Assembly (NCBI GenBank): GCA_020466095.1
Contig: CM035808.1
Span: 36,783,502 to 36,847,501, forward strand
DNA: 64,000 nt
Direction: 5' to 3'
Source of the DNA: Chlorops oryzae
Lineage: Eukaryota; Arthropoda; Insecta; Diptera; Chloropidae
Part shown: piece after piece, positions 1-13,201 of the stretch
Numbering within the stretch: the first letter of the stretch is position 1
Layout of the letters: every line of letters starts with the position of its first letter
Notes under the pieces: model-generated
Databases searched by the model: none
The model's input: only the letters and a program-made list of their open reading frames with translations
Told to the model about the DNA's origin: nothing
Program-made: the position numbers and the translations under genes

Positions 1-880
1 CGAGTTTTTTGGGTGCCTGCGGTTCAATTGCGGAAGTCGGGATCTGTTGCGTTTTTAGTTCTTGTCATGCAAATGAAACCTCAATGGCTACAAAGAACAA
101 TGGAGTAGGTAAAAGGAGAAGTTAGAGCTTCGATCTTCGTAAGGGTGCCATAGTCGGATGAGCCCCACAATATTTTGTATGATCTACCTACATACATATA
201 TCGAGCCAGATCGGAATGGATTTTTCTAAGTCGAATTTAAAAATAATGTTTTCTTTTAACCCCTTATCGCATAGGGGACATATTTTTCCCCATATAATTT
301 TAAGAATTTACAGCACTTACAATATGTATTGCTATAAATCTTTAAACTTATTTATGTGGGGAAAATTTTGTCCCTCATTCGTAAATATTGGATACATTTT
401 TTTCACTGAGGCAAAATCGCAATTATCAACACCGATCTGCCCTACTTAAGACTAGATGTCCATGCCGATGCTCTTCTTATTCCAGACTTAAAGAATAAAT
501 ATCCCGAAGCTTATGTTTTATTGCTTACTAACCCGTTAACTGCTAATGCGCTCATGATAAATTCTGAGTGCGAAACGATTTAAAAGGGCACAGCCTCCAG
601 TGAAACTAGAAATTAATAAAAAAAAAATTGTATTACTCAATATTTAGCTCCTTTTTTCCCATCACCATCACTACTCGTAAAACTTGCTCGTCAAATTTGC
701 TCCCACTTAAAATATCTAGGCCGAAGACCTAAGAGGTCATTTTTAGGGAATTGTGATTTCCAACTCCCCCGATAAAATTCTCAATCGTTTTCGTGTCTTA
801 CGAAATCGCATCGCAACAACGATTCGAATGAGAAGTGCCAGAGCCGAGGACATAAACACTTTCAGCTCTAACTATTGATG
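1..880. other. AT-rich non-coding DNA, no feature seen
   Basis: I see no exon, RNA gene or recognisable element here. The open frames are short, overlap in both strands and show no domain. The sequence is AT-rich with homopolymer A and T runs, as in the rest of the gene-poor background. Confidence 0.5.
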
Positions 881-917
881 TGAGTGAGAGAAAGAGAGAG
901 AGAGAGTGAGAGAGACA
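881..917. repeat. GA-rich microsatellite
   Basis: A run of GA dinucleotides interrupted by T and AA. It is short compared with the large CT/GA satellite at 7213-8327 but has the same composition. GAGAG strings are potential GAGA-factor binding sites in flies, although nothing else here marks a promoter. Confidence 0.7.
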
Positions 918-1849
918 GAAATATCGGCGATCAGCATTATTTTCTTCGCATTTCGTTTGAATGTAATTTACAGTTTCGGCGGGGGAAAAACGCTTTTTCG
1001 CGCTTAAGTTAAGTACAAAATTATAGTTTAAGAGGCTTCTGCATGCAGCCTCAAATTCACTCAGTGTTGTTGTTGTTGTTGTCGATCATTTTCCTCATTT
1101 TGGCCAGCTCGATTGCTGTGCTGTGTGCACTTGGGTTGGCACGATATTCCTCAATCGGCTCTTGTGGTTCTATTTCTCACAATGAAAATAACAACAACAA
1201 CAACAAAGTTGATAAGCCCACTGAGCATGCGCGCAATTTTTCCATTTTACCATTTTTGGAAGGCAATTTCGATGGTAGCATGTTAGGGCGATAATGGCCA
1301 ATGACGTGAAACACTAATTTTAGCCTTAAAATACTGATGCTTTCGGTCGGGTTTTTGAATAAATTTGCTCTTTCTCTCTTCAGGTATTGAGTGGTTTTAT
1401 GGAGAGTAAAGAGGGTTAAAAAAATTTTAAGTAGATTGAAAAAAGTTCGCGTAGACTTTAAAATTATGCTTGTTGTAAATAGCGCAGGCATGTCTTCGGG
1501 AGGAATTCTTTCAAATATTCAACACATGCAAATATATATAACTGATTTCAATCAATCCGCAGATTCGATTTTCACTGATTCCATATATTGGCCTGGGTTG
1601 AAATTTTGCAGGAATTCTTGCGTTATTGGAAATCGGGCATTAAAATTTCATCGCTGCAAAGAGAAGCCTTATTCCTTATTTTCCCGGGAATTTCTTCCCA
1701 GTGGATTTGAAAAAAAAAAAAATTTTAAACACATTGTGCGACGCATCGTTTTGGAGTTATCTTCACGTATTTATCACTAAAAATATTTTTTTTTGCGAAA
1801 TTGACATTAAAGCTTCAACAATTTATATAAAAAAATTTTTGTGAAAAAG
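918..1849. other. non-coding DNA with GTT and AAC triplet runs
   Basis: It contains a GTT run (about 1064-1083) and an AAC run (about 1190-1206). An 83-codon ATG frame across them (1043-1294) begins with a hydrophobic stretch, but the stretch is largely the translated triplet run, so I do not call it a gene. No splice-site context supports an exon. Confidence 0.4.
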
Positions 1850-2036
1850 AGGGGCCCCATATTTTTACCACATGTAGTGCTTACGATTCTACATCGATTT
1901 GTTTAAGAATATTTAAAGCCCGGGCTTTCTGAAGGGGCCCAAAATTTGCATAGAACTTTTTTTAAGTCGCACATTTTTTTTGAGGGGACCCCGGTAAAAA
2001 TCAACCGAGCCCCGAATTTCCCTGTGCGGGCCTGTA
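1850..2036. repeat. degenerate hAT-like repeat end
   Basis: The segment ends in TGTGCGGGCCTGTA at 2023-2036. The identical 14 bases end a second segment at 43977-43990, and the bases just inside are also related (CCGAG followed a few bases later by AATTT). The interior carries repeated GGGGCCCC-like patches. A shared outer end is what two decayed copies of one inverted-repeat transposon would leave. No partner terminus or target duplication was found, so the hAT assignment rests only on the GGCCTG-type end and is tentative. Confidence 0.3.
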
Positions 2037-3230
2037 AATAATTAACAAAACATTCAATCTCTTTAATACGAACAATCTGGATACAATGAACAGGACGAGC
2101 GAAAATTAATTCATTATATCCAGATTCGACTGTAACTGGAAATCCGAACTCAATTCTAGTTATAACACTTAAAAGAGACATAAGACAAAAAATAGAGGGG
2201 GAGGTGGAATGGAAACGAACGGAGGTGTCGGCCAAAAATCAAAAAAATCTAAGAAAATGTAAGATTTCCTATATCGATGAAAGTTGAATAGTTTCTAGGG
2301 GAAAAATTCTTGGGGTACATTTATTTGCAGTTGAACTGAGAAGATCTCTCTGAACGTGAAAGTATATAGTTTAATTCAAGAGTATTGGCATGGAAGAGCT
2401 AATTATAGTGAGGCTTGACTGCAATTTCTTAAAGCTGAAAAGTTGTTCCAAATTTTTTTGTTCAATTGATATGGAAAATCCCAGCGATCATACTGAGCTC
2501 TTAAGACTGCATTCCTTGGGCTTCCATTTCGAAACTTTTTTTTTTTTTTGGAAGTCCAAACCCTTCGTAACAGTAAAATTCCATCACAGTTTTCATCTTT
2601 CACTGTTAATCGACGGAGCCTTTTATGTGTGGCAATCGAACTCTGTTTTAGCCGTGAATAAAAGGGCAAACGAATTTATCGCTTTAAGACTTTTCCGCGT
2701 ATTTCTTTTTTCCCCCGCGAACATGCTTGTTATCAACTTTACACTTTATCGCCTGGAAAATTGTGCGATTTTCGTGCCATGCTGCTCCCAATGGAGAGAT
2801 AAGTCATCTCATCGAATGTGCGCGCTGTGGTCGAAAGTACAAATCAATCCGCGAGTTGTGCTTAGAGCCAAAAAAAAAAAAAAAAAATGGTGAGGAGAAG
2901 TGCTGCTCGTATGTAATATCGAAATCAGGCAGCAATTATGAGCACGATTGGTCCAGTAGATAAGAGGAATACAAGGGAGGGAAAAGAGGGGAAATTTTCT
3001 TTTGCGCTTGTATCTCGACAATAATCGTGATCGATTGTTGTAGTAACAATTCCGAAAAAATCGCCCATAGACGACGACGACGACGACAGATTCGTTCTGC
3101 TCTGCAACACGTCCCAACATTGAGGAGAAGCATCAGGCTAAGCAGCATTGATTTTTCACCATACCTTCATACATACAAACATACATATATCTGCGGTAAA
3201 CGAACTTCATCGGCAACAGTCGAATAGCGA
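2037..3230. other. AT-rich non-coding DNA
   Basis: No gene or transposon is recognised. Long A runs (2870-2886) and T runs (2528-2539) and a short ACG run (about 3070-3087) are present. A 167-codon frame at 2390-2893 ends in a run of lysine codons from the poly-A and is almost certainly chance. Confidence 0.45.
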
Positions 3231-3670
3231 TGACATGCGATGCCATTTACGAAGCGTTTCCCAAAGTTTAATAAGCAATTTCGATTTGGAGCAGATTGCG
3301 ATGCAGCGACGGGGCGACGAGGAGATGGACCCAGCGAGCTCCTCCTCTCGGAAACGTGAAACGTGTTGCGCGCTTATCGATATCGCGCACTCATTTAAGT
3401 TGCATGCGAAAATGCACACTTGCAGCAGCATGTGCAGTAGCCCGGCAATCGATTGTGCACCCTCGGCTTGGCTCGGCTCGGTTTGGCGCGGCGCACCGAG
3501 GCACTTGACATTGTCGCTGACCCTTGTCGCTGTGATTCGATTTCTAACTGCTTCCAAATGTGGTGCGCTTCGCTCGCTTCAGGCTGAACCTCGCTCGCGC
3601 CTTCGGGAGAGCGTTCTTGCACTGATCAATCGCATTTCATCGATCGCAGCACTGCGCTAGGACAGCGAAT
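3231..3670. other. GC-richer block without recognisable exon
   Basis: Base composition rises sharply over about 440 bases, and CG dinucleotides and GCTCGGCTCGG-like strings are common. Several frames are open on both strands, which is expected from the composition. None matches a protein family I know and there is no clear splice donor. It could be a promoter, an enhancer or a 5' exon, and sequence alone does not decide. Confidence 0.35.
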
Positions 3671-6600
3671 TAAGCGAAGCAACTCGAAACGGAACGGAAC
3701 AGATCCATGTTTACGGGGAATTTGTACTGATTGCTGTTAGTCATGCCTGATCTGTGTTGCTTTTGCTTGTTCATTCGATTCGCTACTTTTGATTAGCGAC
3801 TGTGCAACCAGCATTCGGCCCGAGTTTAATTATAATTTATTCAATTTTAATTGATCGAATCGGGAAAGTTTGAAGCTGCAACATTTTAGAGGAAAAGTAT
3901 TGGTCGCAAAAGGATGTGTGCTGCGTAGTAATAGAAGCGGAATATTATCGGATGATGATTCCTGTCTCATATTTATTATTTGACAATTTAATAGAAGTTT
4001 CGAATCCGAAGACCTCAGTTTGTAGGAAAATATGTTTTGAGCTCAGAGGCGTTTGAAACGAGAAAATACCTTCTGATTGTCGTCGATCCATTGACTTTGT
4101 CCGAGACAACGGGCAGTTTGAGATACTTATAAAAAATTTTTAAGATATGTACATACATAGGTACTTCAGAGGACGCCCAAAGCCTAGGAAAAATTTTTTT
4201 ATGGCCGCTGTTATCGTTTAAGATACTGTAAGTCAAATTTTTGTCGAACAAAAAATTATGCTATTGACACGGATCGGTGTATTATGTCAAAGAGAAAATA
4301 AAATAACCGATATTTTCTGTTTATTTTGATGGAAAATTAAGAATATCCATTTTTTTATAGAGCCAAGTTGAAAAGGTGATCATCATATATGGGATTCCTC
4401 TCTTTGGAGATTCTAGTTTCAATTTAAGTATAGGACAATTATGCCAGGCTTCCAATACTTTCTGCGCATTTTATTGTAATTGGCTCCATATGCTTTGATG
4501 TGTTGAATGTGTGCAGGATTTTCTTCGCTATATGGGTGTGATTAGTTAGGAGAAGTCCAGTCGAGCATTGTTTTGGATCCGTGGGGAATTTGCTTCCTTG
4601 AGGATTCTTTGGCATAAGCCTGTGAGAAAAAAAAAAAACATCATCAATCAATTTTCAAAGAAACTTCTCTGCAACTAGGGAGCCCTTCCAGAATTCATAG
4701 CGCAGATCTACCAGCCTGTTGATAGGACTAGATTTGGGCCTTCTTAAGGGCATTATCCTAGGATAATTGCCTTCTCCTAGGTTCAAACGAATCCGTATAA
4801 CTTAGCGGCTGTTCGCCCCCTACTTCCCTTCTCTACTAAGCAGTAATTCATTAAAAGAAATTTTTTTCAAAAAGCTTACACGCATATCAGAGATTCTCGT
4901 AACACTGGTCAACAAAATTACTATATGAATGAATAAATTATGAATGTAAATTTAGTCTATTGCTTGAAAATTAAATTACCACAACCCAAAACTACAAGAA
5001 AATCTACAGGAACGGACAGAAATCACTCCTTCCCGACCCTCGAAGTCCGCCTTACACCATTTTCATTTTTTAATCGAGGGAGAGAGAGAGAGAGAGAGAT
5101 AGACCGAGGGTGGGCGTTAATTCGTAACCATCCCGTATTCTATACAGTATGCGGTCAAATAATTTGTTGTTGTTTGTAAGACAAAATTATACCTAGTAGC
5201 CAGCCTACTTGTTGCACACTCTCCCCTAGTCCCCTCGTTCGTTTGATACAATTACATTGGCATGAGGCATTCGAAGGAACCTGAATTTGCACGTTTCCGC
5301 TAATTTGAAGTCGCGGAGAAGAATTCAAGCCCTCCTTCTCCTTCTCCTTCTTCTCTCCTGGTTCAGGTTAATTTTATTGGCCAAATGAGTGGGTATAAAA
5401 ATTTTATGGTCTCGTACTTTTCCAAGCCGAAGGAAGCAAAAGCGTCGTCCACGACACTGCCCGAAATGAGATCATTAAAAATGAAAGGCACAAAACTTTC
5501 AAAGGGGGAAAAACGACCAACAACAAAAACAAGGCGAACCAAGAGGCACAAGTGCATGAAGCGTAAAAATGAGGCAAAATAAATAAGGCCAGCTTGATTG
5601 ATTACGACACCAGAAAAGTGAATGATGGGGGAGGAATAGGGCGAAATGTTGAGAGCCTTAGAGCCACTTGCAGTCGAAGTCGTTGGCTGTTTAACAATTT
5701 CAGTTGTAGTTGTTTTATTTTAACTTTAAGCACTGTCGCAAGCTACATGTCGAATGCTACATTTTGTTGCATCATACTTTTAATTTAATGTGTACTTTTC
5801 ATTTAATGGACACTGGACACATGATGATGATAAATGTACTGTTTAATGTTGTCAATGATATTTATTTTGCAAAAAAAAAATTACTAAACTTAAATATCTT
5901 CAACCAAGAAAATAAAATGAAGTAAGAATCAGGCATCCTTTACATAAAAAATAAAGATAGAAACTAACATTAACTGTGAATCAGCGATGGCACTTATATT
6001 AAAAAAGATTTTTTATGGAATTATGCAGTCCTAGCTCCTCAGGACTGCCCTCTTATTATGTCAACCGATGCTTCAAACTGTATTTTCAACATTAGGCTTG
6101 TCATTGAGGCATTACCACTCTCCAAATTTAAGTACTCCACGAATAGACCTACTGTGGTGAATTAGAGGTCAGTTAGTCTTACACAAAATACTCTACATTT
6201 TGACTAGTCATGTTCTGGGGTAACTCAGAGTACTCCTTTTCGGCTAAGTTGACCTATTGCATCCTTGCTACTAAATCGGTACAACTCAAAATTTCGGCAT
6301 TTCTGGAACAATCATTCATTCTCTCATTGAAGACTTGCAAAAAATCAATTATTTTTCTTAACTGCTAGTTTATTCTTATCGACTAGCTGCATCAGTCGAT
6401 GAGAAAACATAAATGTCTAGTGTTTAGTTTCTTGCAGAAAAATGTGGATGAAAATAAAAAATTTGAAATGGGTTTAGGAGCAGAGTGCGAAATTTATAGC
6501 AATTTCTACGCCTATACGATGTCGCACGCTACGAAACTTCAAATATGTCTCAGCCAAAGCGTTGATTATTTTGCAACAAATTTTTTTTTTTTTAATTGCA

Positions 6601-7212
6601 ATACAAATTGCTGTTTGCTGCAAATACTTCAGGCGCGTTGCACACTACCTTTGACTGCAGTGATAACAAATGTTATTTTTCAATTCGCACGCTACAACGA
6701 AATAAACGATAAAGTAAAGAAAACAATTACGTGAATTGGCGATTGCATCGTTCCCTTTGCATTTTTCTTACATTCCTCAACATAAACGATATTTAAAAGT
6801 GCAAATGATCAAGGCATAGATGGATGTTATTACTGAACATTAATCAAAACAAATCGGATGAGAAATATTCAAATCATACGGTTTGCACTTGTGCGACTTT
6901 GCATGGAATATTCATCAATGTGTTCATGAATATATGCCGAATATGTCTCTACGATTAGTAAAATTTGATCGATTCTCTAACATATGTCAACAAAAACATA
7001 CTTTTATAGGCTTGAATTTATGATCTGCGGTTGACATTCCTGTAGTATTGCCCATATATGGGTTATAGGAAGACTTTTATATTATTTAATGCCCAAATGA
7101 TCACTTCAACAGGCTCATTGAAGAGAAAATTTAAATACAGTCGAAACTCCCAATAACGAATTTCCATTTATAGCGAATCTTCTCAAGGTTTTTTCGTACC
7201 ATTTATAGTGAT
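3671..7212. other. gene-poor DNA, short GA microsatellite inside
   Basis: No exon, tRNA or transposon terminus is recognised. A (GA)n microsatellite lies at about 5077-5101 and is followed by a lysine/arginine-rich frame (5385-5582) that looks like chance. The remainder is AT-rich with scattered homopolymers. Confidence 0.4.
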
Positions 7213-8327
7213 TTTTCTCTCTTTATAACTCTCTCTATCTCTGTCTCTTTCCCTCTCTCTCTCTCACTCTCTTTCTCTTACTCTCTCTCTCTCACTCTCT
7301 CTCTCACTCTCTCTCTCACTCTCTCTCTCACTCTCTCTCTCTCACTCTCTCTCTCACTCTCTCTCTCACTCTCTCTCTCACTCTCTCTCTCTCACTCTCT
7401 CTCTCACTCTCTCTCTTCACTCTCTCTCTCTCACTCTCTCTCTCTCATCTCTCTCTCTCACTCACTCTCTCTCTCACTCTCTCTCTCTCACTCTCTCTCT
7501 CACTCTCACTCTCACTCTCTCTCTCACTCTCTCTCTCACTCTCTCTCTCACTCTCTCTCTCACTCTCCTCTCTCACTCTCTCCTCCTCTCTCTCTCTCAC
7601 TCTCTCTCTCACTCTCTCTCTCACTCTCTCTCTCACTCTCTCTCACTCTCTCTCACTCTCTCTCTCACTCTCTCTCACTCCTCTCTCTCTCTCACTCTCT
7701 CTCTCACTCTCTCTCTCACTCTCTCTCTCACTCTCTCTCTACTCTCTCTCACTCTCTCTCTCACTCTCTCTCTCATCTCTCTCTCCTCTCTCTCTCACTC
7801 TCTCTCCACTCTCTCTCTCACTCTCTCTCTCACTCTCTCTCTCACTCTCTCTCTCACTCTCTCTCTCACTCTCTCTCTCTCTCTCACTCTCTCTCTCACT
7901 CTCCTCTCACTCTCTCTCTCACTCTCTCTCTCACTCTCTCTCTCACTCTCTCTCTCACTCTCTCTCTCACTCTCTCTACTCTCTCTCTCTCTCTACTCTC
8001 TCTCTCATCTCTCTCCTCTCTCCTCACTCTCTCTCTCATCTCTCTCTCACTCTCTCTCTCTCTCTCTCTCACTCTCTCTCTACTCTCTCTCTCACTCTCT
8101 CTCTATCTCTCTCTCCACTTCTCTCATCTCTCTCACTCTCTCTCTCACTCTCTCTCTTTCTCTCTCACTCTCTCTCTCTCTCTCTCACTCTCTCTCTTTC
8201 TCTCTCACTCTCTCTCTTTTTTCTCACTCTTCTCTTTCTCTCTCACTCTCTCTCTCTCGCTCTCTCTCACGAGGCTCTCTCTCTTTCTCCCGCTCTCTCT
8301 CTCTCTCTCTCTCACTTTCTCTCTCTA
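7213..8327. repeat. 1.1 kb CT-rich satellite
   Basis: About 1.1 kb of almost pure pyrimidine on the + strand. It is built from CTCTCTCTCA-type units; the commonest spacing between successive CAC steps is 12 bases (CACTCTCTCTCT), with shorter and longer variants. On the minus strand it is GAGAG-rich and interrupted by GTG. The translated Arg/Glu/Ser repeat on the minus strand (7445-7636) is not a protein. The tract is likely length-variable and hard to assemble, so the true length may differ. Such tracts can form triplex DNA and bind GAGA-type factors; both are inference. Confidence 0.95.
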
Positions 8328-10553
8328 AAGGACTTTTCTTCCGGTCCCTTGAATTTTGTTATAGAAAGATTCGACTGTTGTTATCAAACTCTAGCGATCG
8401 ATGAAGAATCTCTGTAATAATTTTGCAGCACAGTGTAAAATAAAAATCGTAGATATTCCGTTAATAGCCGAACGTATCCGTTGACTTGATCAGAACATAA
8501 CAAGCGCTCTCGTCTGCTTTTTGGGATCATCGAGTTCGTCTTGAAATTAGTTCGTGCATCATCGTTTCCAGTTTCTTCATCGCGCTCCATTCTTTCCACC
8601 TTCCACCCACACGCTGCACTCTTACGCAATATGGACGACGCGCCGCGTGATGGAAAAATTCAATTTCAGCAGCGCTTTTTCTCACTTCATTGCCATTCAT
8701 TGCCTTTCAAGCCACAGAACAATTCGGCCATTGCCATTTTGCGCTCCGATCCTGCATTGGCAACAACAACGACAACGACAATAACAACAACAACTTTATC
8801 GCAAGTGCGGAAATAACTCAAATTGGACCATTAAAGTGGCCAAACAACAACGAAAATCCGATCGTGGTGCGCTCATCTGCGCTCATTGCGCTCGTAAAAT
8901 TTCGCGCGCATGTCGTCGTCGTCGCAATCGTTGCGCGCATCCTTCCCACAGCAATCGGCTGCAATGCCGCATGCGTCGTCGTGCGCTCGGTGGAAATTAA
9001 CCTGCATTGATCATGGCTATCATCGGTAACGCGTCGGCCGACGACTCACGTTACGGCTATAAATTCCATGGCATCTATCTGCAGCGTCCGCGGCGTTCCT
9101 ACACCGTTTCTAATTTAATTTTTTTTTCTATTTTTTTTATTAATTTTTTTTTTTTCATCCATGCTCAGTGGTCAGGACTCTCTGTTATGCCATTTAGATG
9201 AGATGAAGCGAAGGAGGTTTAAGGTATGCTATACTAAACCTCTTTCGATTTCGCTCAAATTTTTTGGCTTAAGTGTTTCGCTGCAGTACCGCACTCTGCC
9301 CGTTCGTCCGACTCGCCTCGACTTGGGTCGTGATTTATTTTAGATTTTGTGCAGCCTTATCGGATGGTTTGTTAGCCAATGAAACTATTCTGTACCATGC
9401 ATGTCACGACACGCAATGAAAGAGATTGATGTTGCGGGAAAAATCGTTTCTGCTTTCTTCATCAAAAAAATAGAAGAAAAAAAAAATTGGAGAAAAATAC
9501 AAATAAAATTGCTTCGCGGAAAGTTAAAATACGCGAATGCGAAAGTTCCGTATCTTCATTTTCTAATTATAGCCGACGACTAGCTAACGAGTTGACGATC
9601 GGACGAACGGACTCATTCAATCCTTGCGGTACAATGCACTGGAATGTAACTGTCGCTGCGTCGCGACGCCGTGTCGCTGCGTCGCATTAAATAAATAAAC
9701 CGCTCGCAAAGTGTTGGCATTCATTGTCAACACTTGTAAGTTGTAACAAGACTCGTTCGGCACGACACGCTCGTTTCGCTCGAGCGTGCATCAAAAGAAG
9801 CGGCGGCGCGCAATTGACCAAAACACCTCGATGCGTAATGACGCAATGACGCTGTGCGATGTGCGATGCGCGCGCGCGCTCCTTTGATATCCAATCTAAT
9901 TTGTGTGATTCGGTTGGGCAATTGGGAAGGAAGCCGACGACCACGACGACGACGACATTGAAATGGAATTGAAATCGGAATTGGTGTCGTCCACCATGCC
10001 ATGCCATGCCATGTACGGACTTAAAATTAATGTGCGTCTCCGCGCGTCGCACTGCGTCTCGTCGTGTCGCTTTGGAGCAGTGGGAACGCATGTGTGGCTT
10101 GAACTATTTTGGTACTTATTTGCTTTGATTGATGGACAGATGTGGCAATTTGAGAAACGGAGTGAATTAGAGTGACCAGGCGATAAGTTTCGTAAGGTAT
10201 TAGGCGATTTAAACGTAATTATTATTTATTTTAATTTCCTGACATAAATATAGAAATTGCGAGTAATGCAATCCTTTATTCAATGCATTGGGAACAACAG
10301 TTCGGGAAAGCCCACAGTTAGTCTTGTTGGGAGCAAAAAAGACCGCAGTCTATCTGAAGCAGCATTGCCAGACGTGCCTCTTATTGAGTTCGAATTTCAA
10401 CGGACATTCCTTTTTGGCTCATCACTTTTGGAAATTTAGCAAAAAAAAAAAATTTTTTTATGTCCAGAAAATTTTTCCCTCAAAAAACGTTTGGGCTGCG
10501 TTTTTTAAAACTGTCGAACAAAAAAAAAATTATATAGCAACCCTAGTGTGAAC
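8328..10553. other. mixed GC-richer block, possible regulatory DNA
   Basis: It has CAACAACGACAACG triplet repeats (about 8760-8795), TCGTCGTCGTCG-type runs (about 8912-8925) and ACGACGACGACG (about 9941-9957). A TATAAAT string at about 9060 sits in a GC-rich context and could be a core promoter, but no initiator at the expected distance stands out. ATGCCATGCCATGCC is a short tandem near 9995-10010. No domain-bearing reading frame is visible. Confidence 0.35.
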
Positions 10554-10843
10554 CATATCGTCGTTGCGACTGCAAAAGCGCGTAACAGCAATCTGCAATA
10601 CCGCGTATTTACAAAAGTCGCAAACACGAAATATCGTGCCAAATACATCTCAAGAACTAATACGCCGTTTTGCTATGACGTTGAAATGGACGTTCCTTAT
10701 TGGCTAATTCAAATGGCGTGAGCTAAATTAGGTTCCCATATACAATCAGATGGCAATAGCACGATATATCAGCTTGCGAATTTTGTAAATACGCGGTATT
10801 GCAGATTGCTGTTACGCGCTTTTGCAGTCGCAATGACGATATG
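10554..10843. mobile_element. foldback MITE-like element, 70 bp arms
   Basis: The left arm (10554-10623) and right arm (10774-10843) are inverted copies with only a few mismatches over 70 bases. A weaker inner continuation runs to about 10641 and back from about 10751. The arms contain GCGCGTAACAGCAATCTGC and its complement. The spacer is about 110-150 bases and non-coding. GTGAA just outside the left end and overlapping the right end may be a target duplication, but this is weak. Size and shape fit a non-autonomous inverted-repeat transposon. The family is not identified. Confidence 0.7.
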
Positions 10844-13201
10844 TGAAAATAAATACATATACATATTTTTTAGATTATAAATTTAATATACTTATTAAAG
10901 AGGTAGGTGGAATCAAAATCCCGGAAAGCAACCAATAAAGATAAAAAGTGGTTATGAATACATTTGAAAAGGAAGAAGGAGTTTTTTTTTTGAGATTATA
11001 TGTATTGTTTACCTCGAGAAAAAGTATCAATGTTCGTCCCGCAACGTCTGGCAACGCTGATTTGAAGGGACTCATTTTATTCGAAGACTCGCTTTTAAAG
11101 TGAGGTGATTATATTTATGTTATTTTTTGTTTCTATTTTTGGGATTTTTCCAGGTCGTAGGGTATATTTAAAGTTTTCTTGAGGGAGGAATTCGCAAGGG
11201 CGAATTTGACTGGGGCCCGTTGGAAAATTTCCCCCTCCCTTTAACACAGAATTAACTTGTCAATTGAGTCCTAAATCTAAATCTTTAATTTTGAACTAAA
11301 AAAATATAGCGCATTACGTCCATGAGAACAAGGTGCTGTTCTTCCTCTCAGTTTGCCTCAAAAAATTTTGCTTTCTTTTCCTCTTTTCGTGATTTTCCAA
11401 GGATCCCCGAAGGAACAATTTTCTCTTCGGCCCCGAAACTCCTCTCCACGTGCTTCTTTTGATTACATGTCGCTTTAACTGGTCCTAAATTAGGTTATAG
11501 CTTTCTTTAACATCTCTTTTATGCGGACGGCTTTCTTTCATTAACAAAAAAAAAAAAAAAAAAAACAGTTTTGACTGATCCGTGATCGAGGGGCTTCCCT
11601 GCATATATCATTGGGTCGCATCGCTCTCGATTTGTTCGGCCACGTCCATTCCTGGTATTTTTCATGCCAGCGACTGTGCACATGATGACACAAGATGCCA
11701 GCATTCACCTAAAGTAGGTCGAACTAAAAACCTTGTCATGGAATAGTAAAGAGGGATGTCGTCTTTTCTTGTTTTATTCCATTACATTAAAATTTCTCTT
11801 CCTAAGCATCCATCAAGCATATTAATATTCATTTCCATTCTGACAAATTATTTCTCCTTAGCCAACAAAATCCATAGTAAATCCGATTTAGAGAACCTCT
11901 TTCTCTCTCCACTCAAAACCATTCATTTCTGTAAAGCGCTCTCAGTCGTTTGTAGGATTTCTTTCTGGTAGTTTCAAGGGCGTATACCTTGGATTAGGAT
12001 CACTGCACGTCCGCTAATTAAATACGTTACATTAGCATTTACGCTCAGACCGAACACGGCGCATATCCCCCAAACACATCACACACATACACACACGCAC
12101 ACGTTGCTACGTCATACGTGGTCGCTTGTCGGCAATTGATCGTAGTAAAATTTCCATTAATTAGCATAATTTATTCCGCACTAGCAACGTGGTATGAAAG
12201 AGCGGGCATGGTATGCCTGTTATGAGCCGAAGCTGTCAGTTTAGCCGCAACGGATTAAGGCGGGCTAGGCTGAAGGCGCAAGAAATTAGTACGGACGCTT
12301 CGAGGTGGCTCAAAAAAATAAAAAAATAAAAAAATTCTTGGTCTACTGAAATCTTACCTAAATAAATGAAAATTCAAGAGAGAAAAAATAGAGCATGGTT
12401 CAGCCGACAATAACAGCAAAGAATGAGGATCTGCAGGCTTTCAGCTCGAGTAAATTTCGTTGCATTGCCTGGGGAAATCGAAATGCGCCATAAGCGGAAT
12501 TGCGCCTCCTCTTTTCATCGTTTCGTCGTCGAATCGAAAAAATCGAATTGTCAGTAGCAACTTAATTTCCCCATTTTCCGATTTTCACATTTTCCAATTT
12601 AGTTGCGAGCGCAACACGAAAAAGCTTTTAAGTCTTTCTCGGATGGAAAATCATATGAGAAATAAAATACGAAAATCAGCGCCTCGCACTTCCATCGCCG
12701 TTCAAGCCTACCGAAGGGAGGGAAGCTTCCCATTTACAGGCACATAAGTACATACATACATGCATTCCCTGCTCGTTTTCAGGGCTAGCCACATTAAAGA
12801 AAATGCAATCAATTTGACAGTTTGAGTGACGTTTCAATGGCGTTTCGACTTTTTGCCACTTCTGCCATTTTATCCAAGCGATTAAGGCAGTAAGTTTTCC
12901 GGCATGGTGTGAACATTGTTGACAGTTGTGCCTTCAAGGTAAATAATTGTTCTTGCAATTTCTTCGATTTGTTCTTTGGCAAAGTCTAATCGATTCAATA
13001 ACCCATTCGATTTTTAATTGAACTCTGAACTTTAACAGACACAATATTTTGACCCAAAAACCTGATTTTCCAAAAGTCATAAAATACTTATGCCTACACA
13101 GAGAAAAAAAATGTGACCTAAAAGTAAGGAGATTTACGTTTAAATAAGCATAGGGACAAAAACCGACGAAATAAGTATTAACCAGAAAATCTACTTATTT
13201 T
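10844..13201. other. non-coding DNA with AC microsatellite
   Basis: Holds an A-run near 11547-11566 and a CA-rich microsatellite at about 12078-12103. A CACAGAGAAAAAAAATG string at about 13098 resembles one at about 38110 and may be a common end of a small repeat family. No exon is supported. Confidence 0.35.

Noticed and set aside
1043..1294. 83-codon frame with a hydrophobic N-terminus like a membrane protein
   Set aside because: The hydrophobic run is mostly a translated GTT repeat and the middle is an AAC (Asn) repeat. There is no splice or conservation evidence.
3148..3660. 170-codon open frame in a GC-richer block
   Set aside because: Several frames are open on both strands in the same place, as composition predicts. 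No domain, no good start context and no splice sites.
7445..7636. Arg/Glu/Ser repeat protein on the minus strand
   Set aside because: It is simply the CT satellite translated; every frame of that tract gives such repeats.
7213..8327. CRISPR-like or coding tandem array
   Set aside because: There are no unique spacers between units; it is a simple-sequence satellite in a eukaryotic context.
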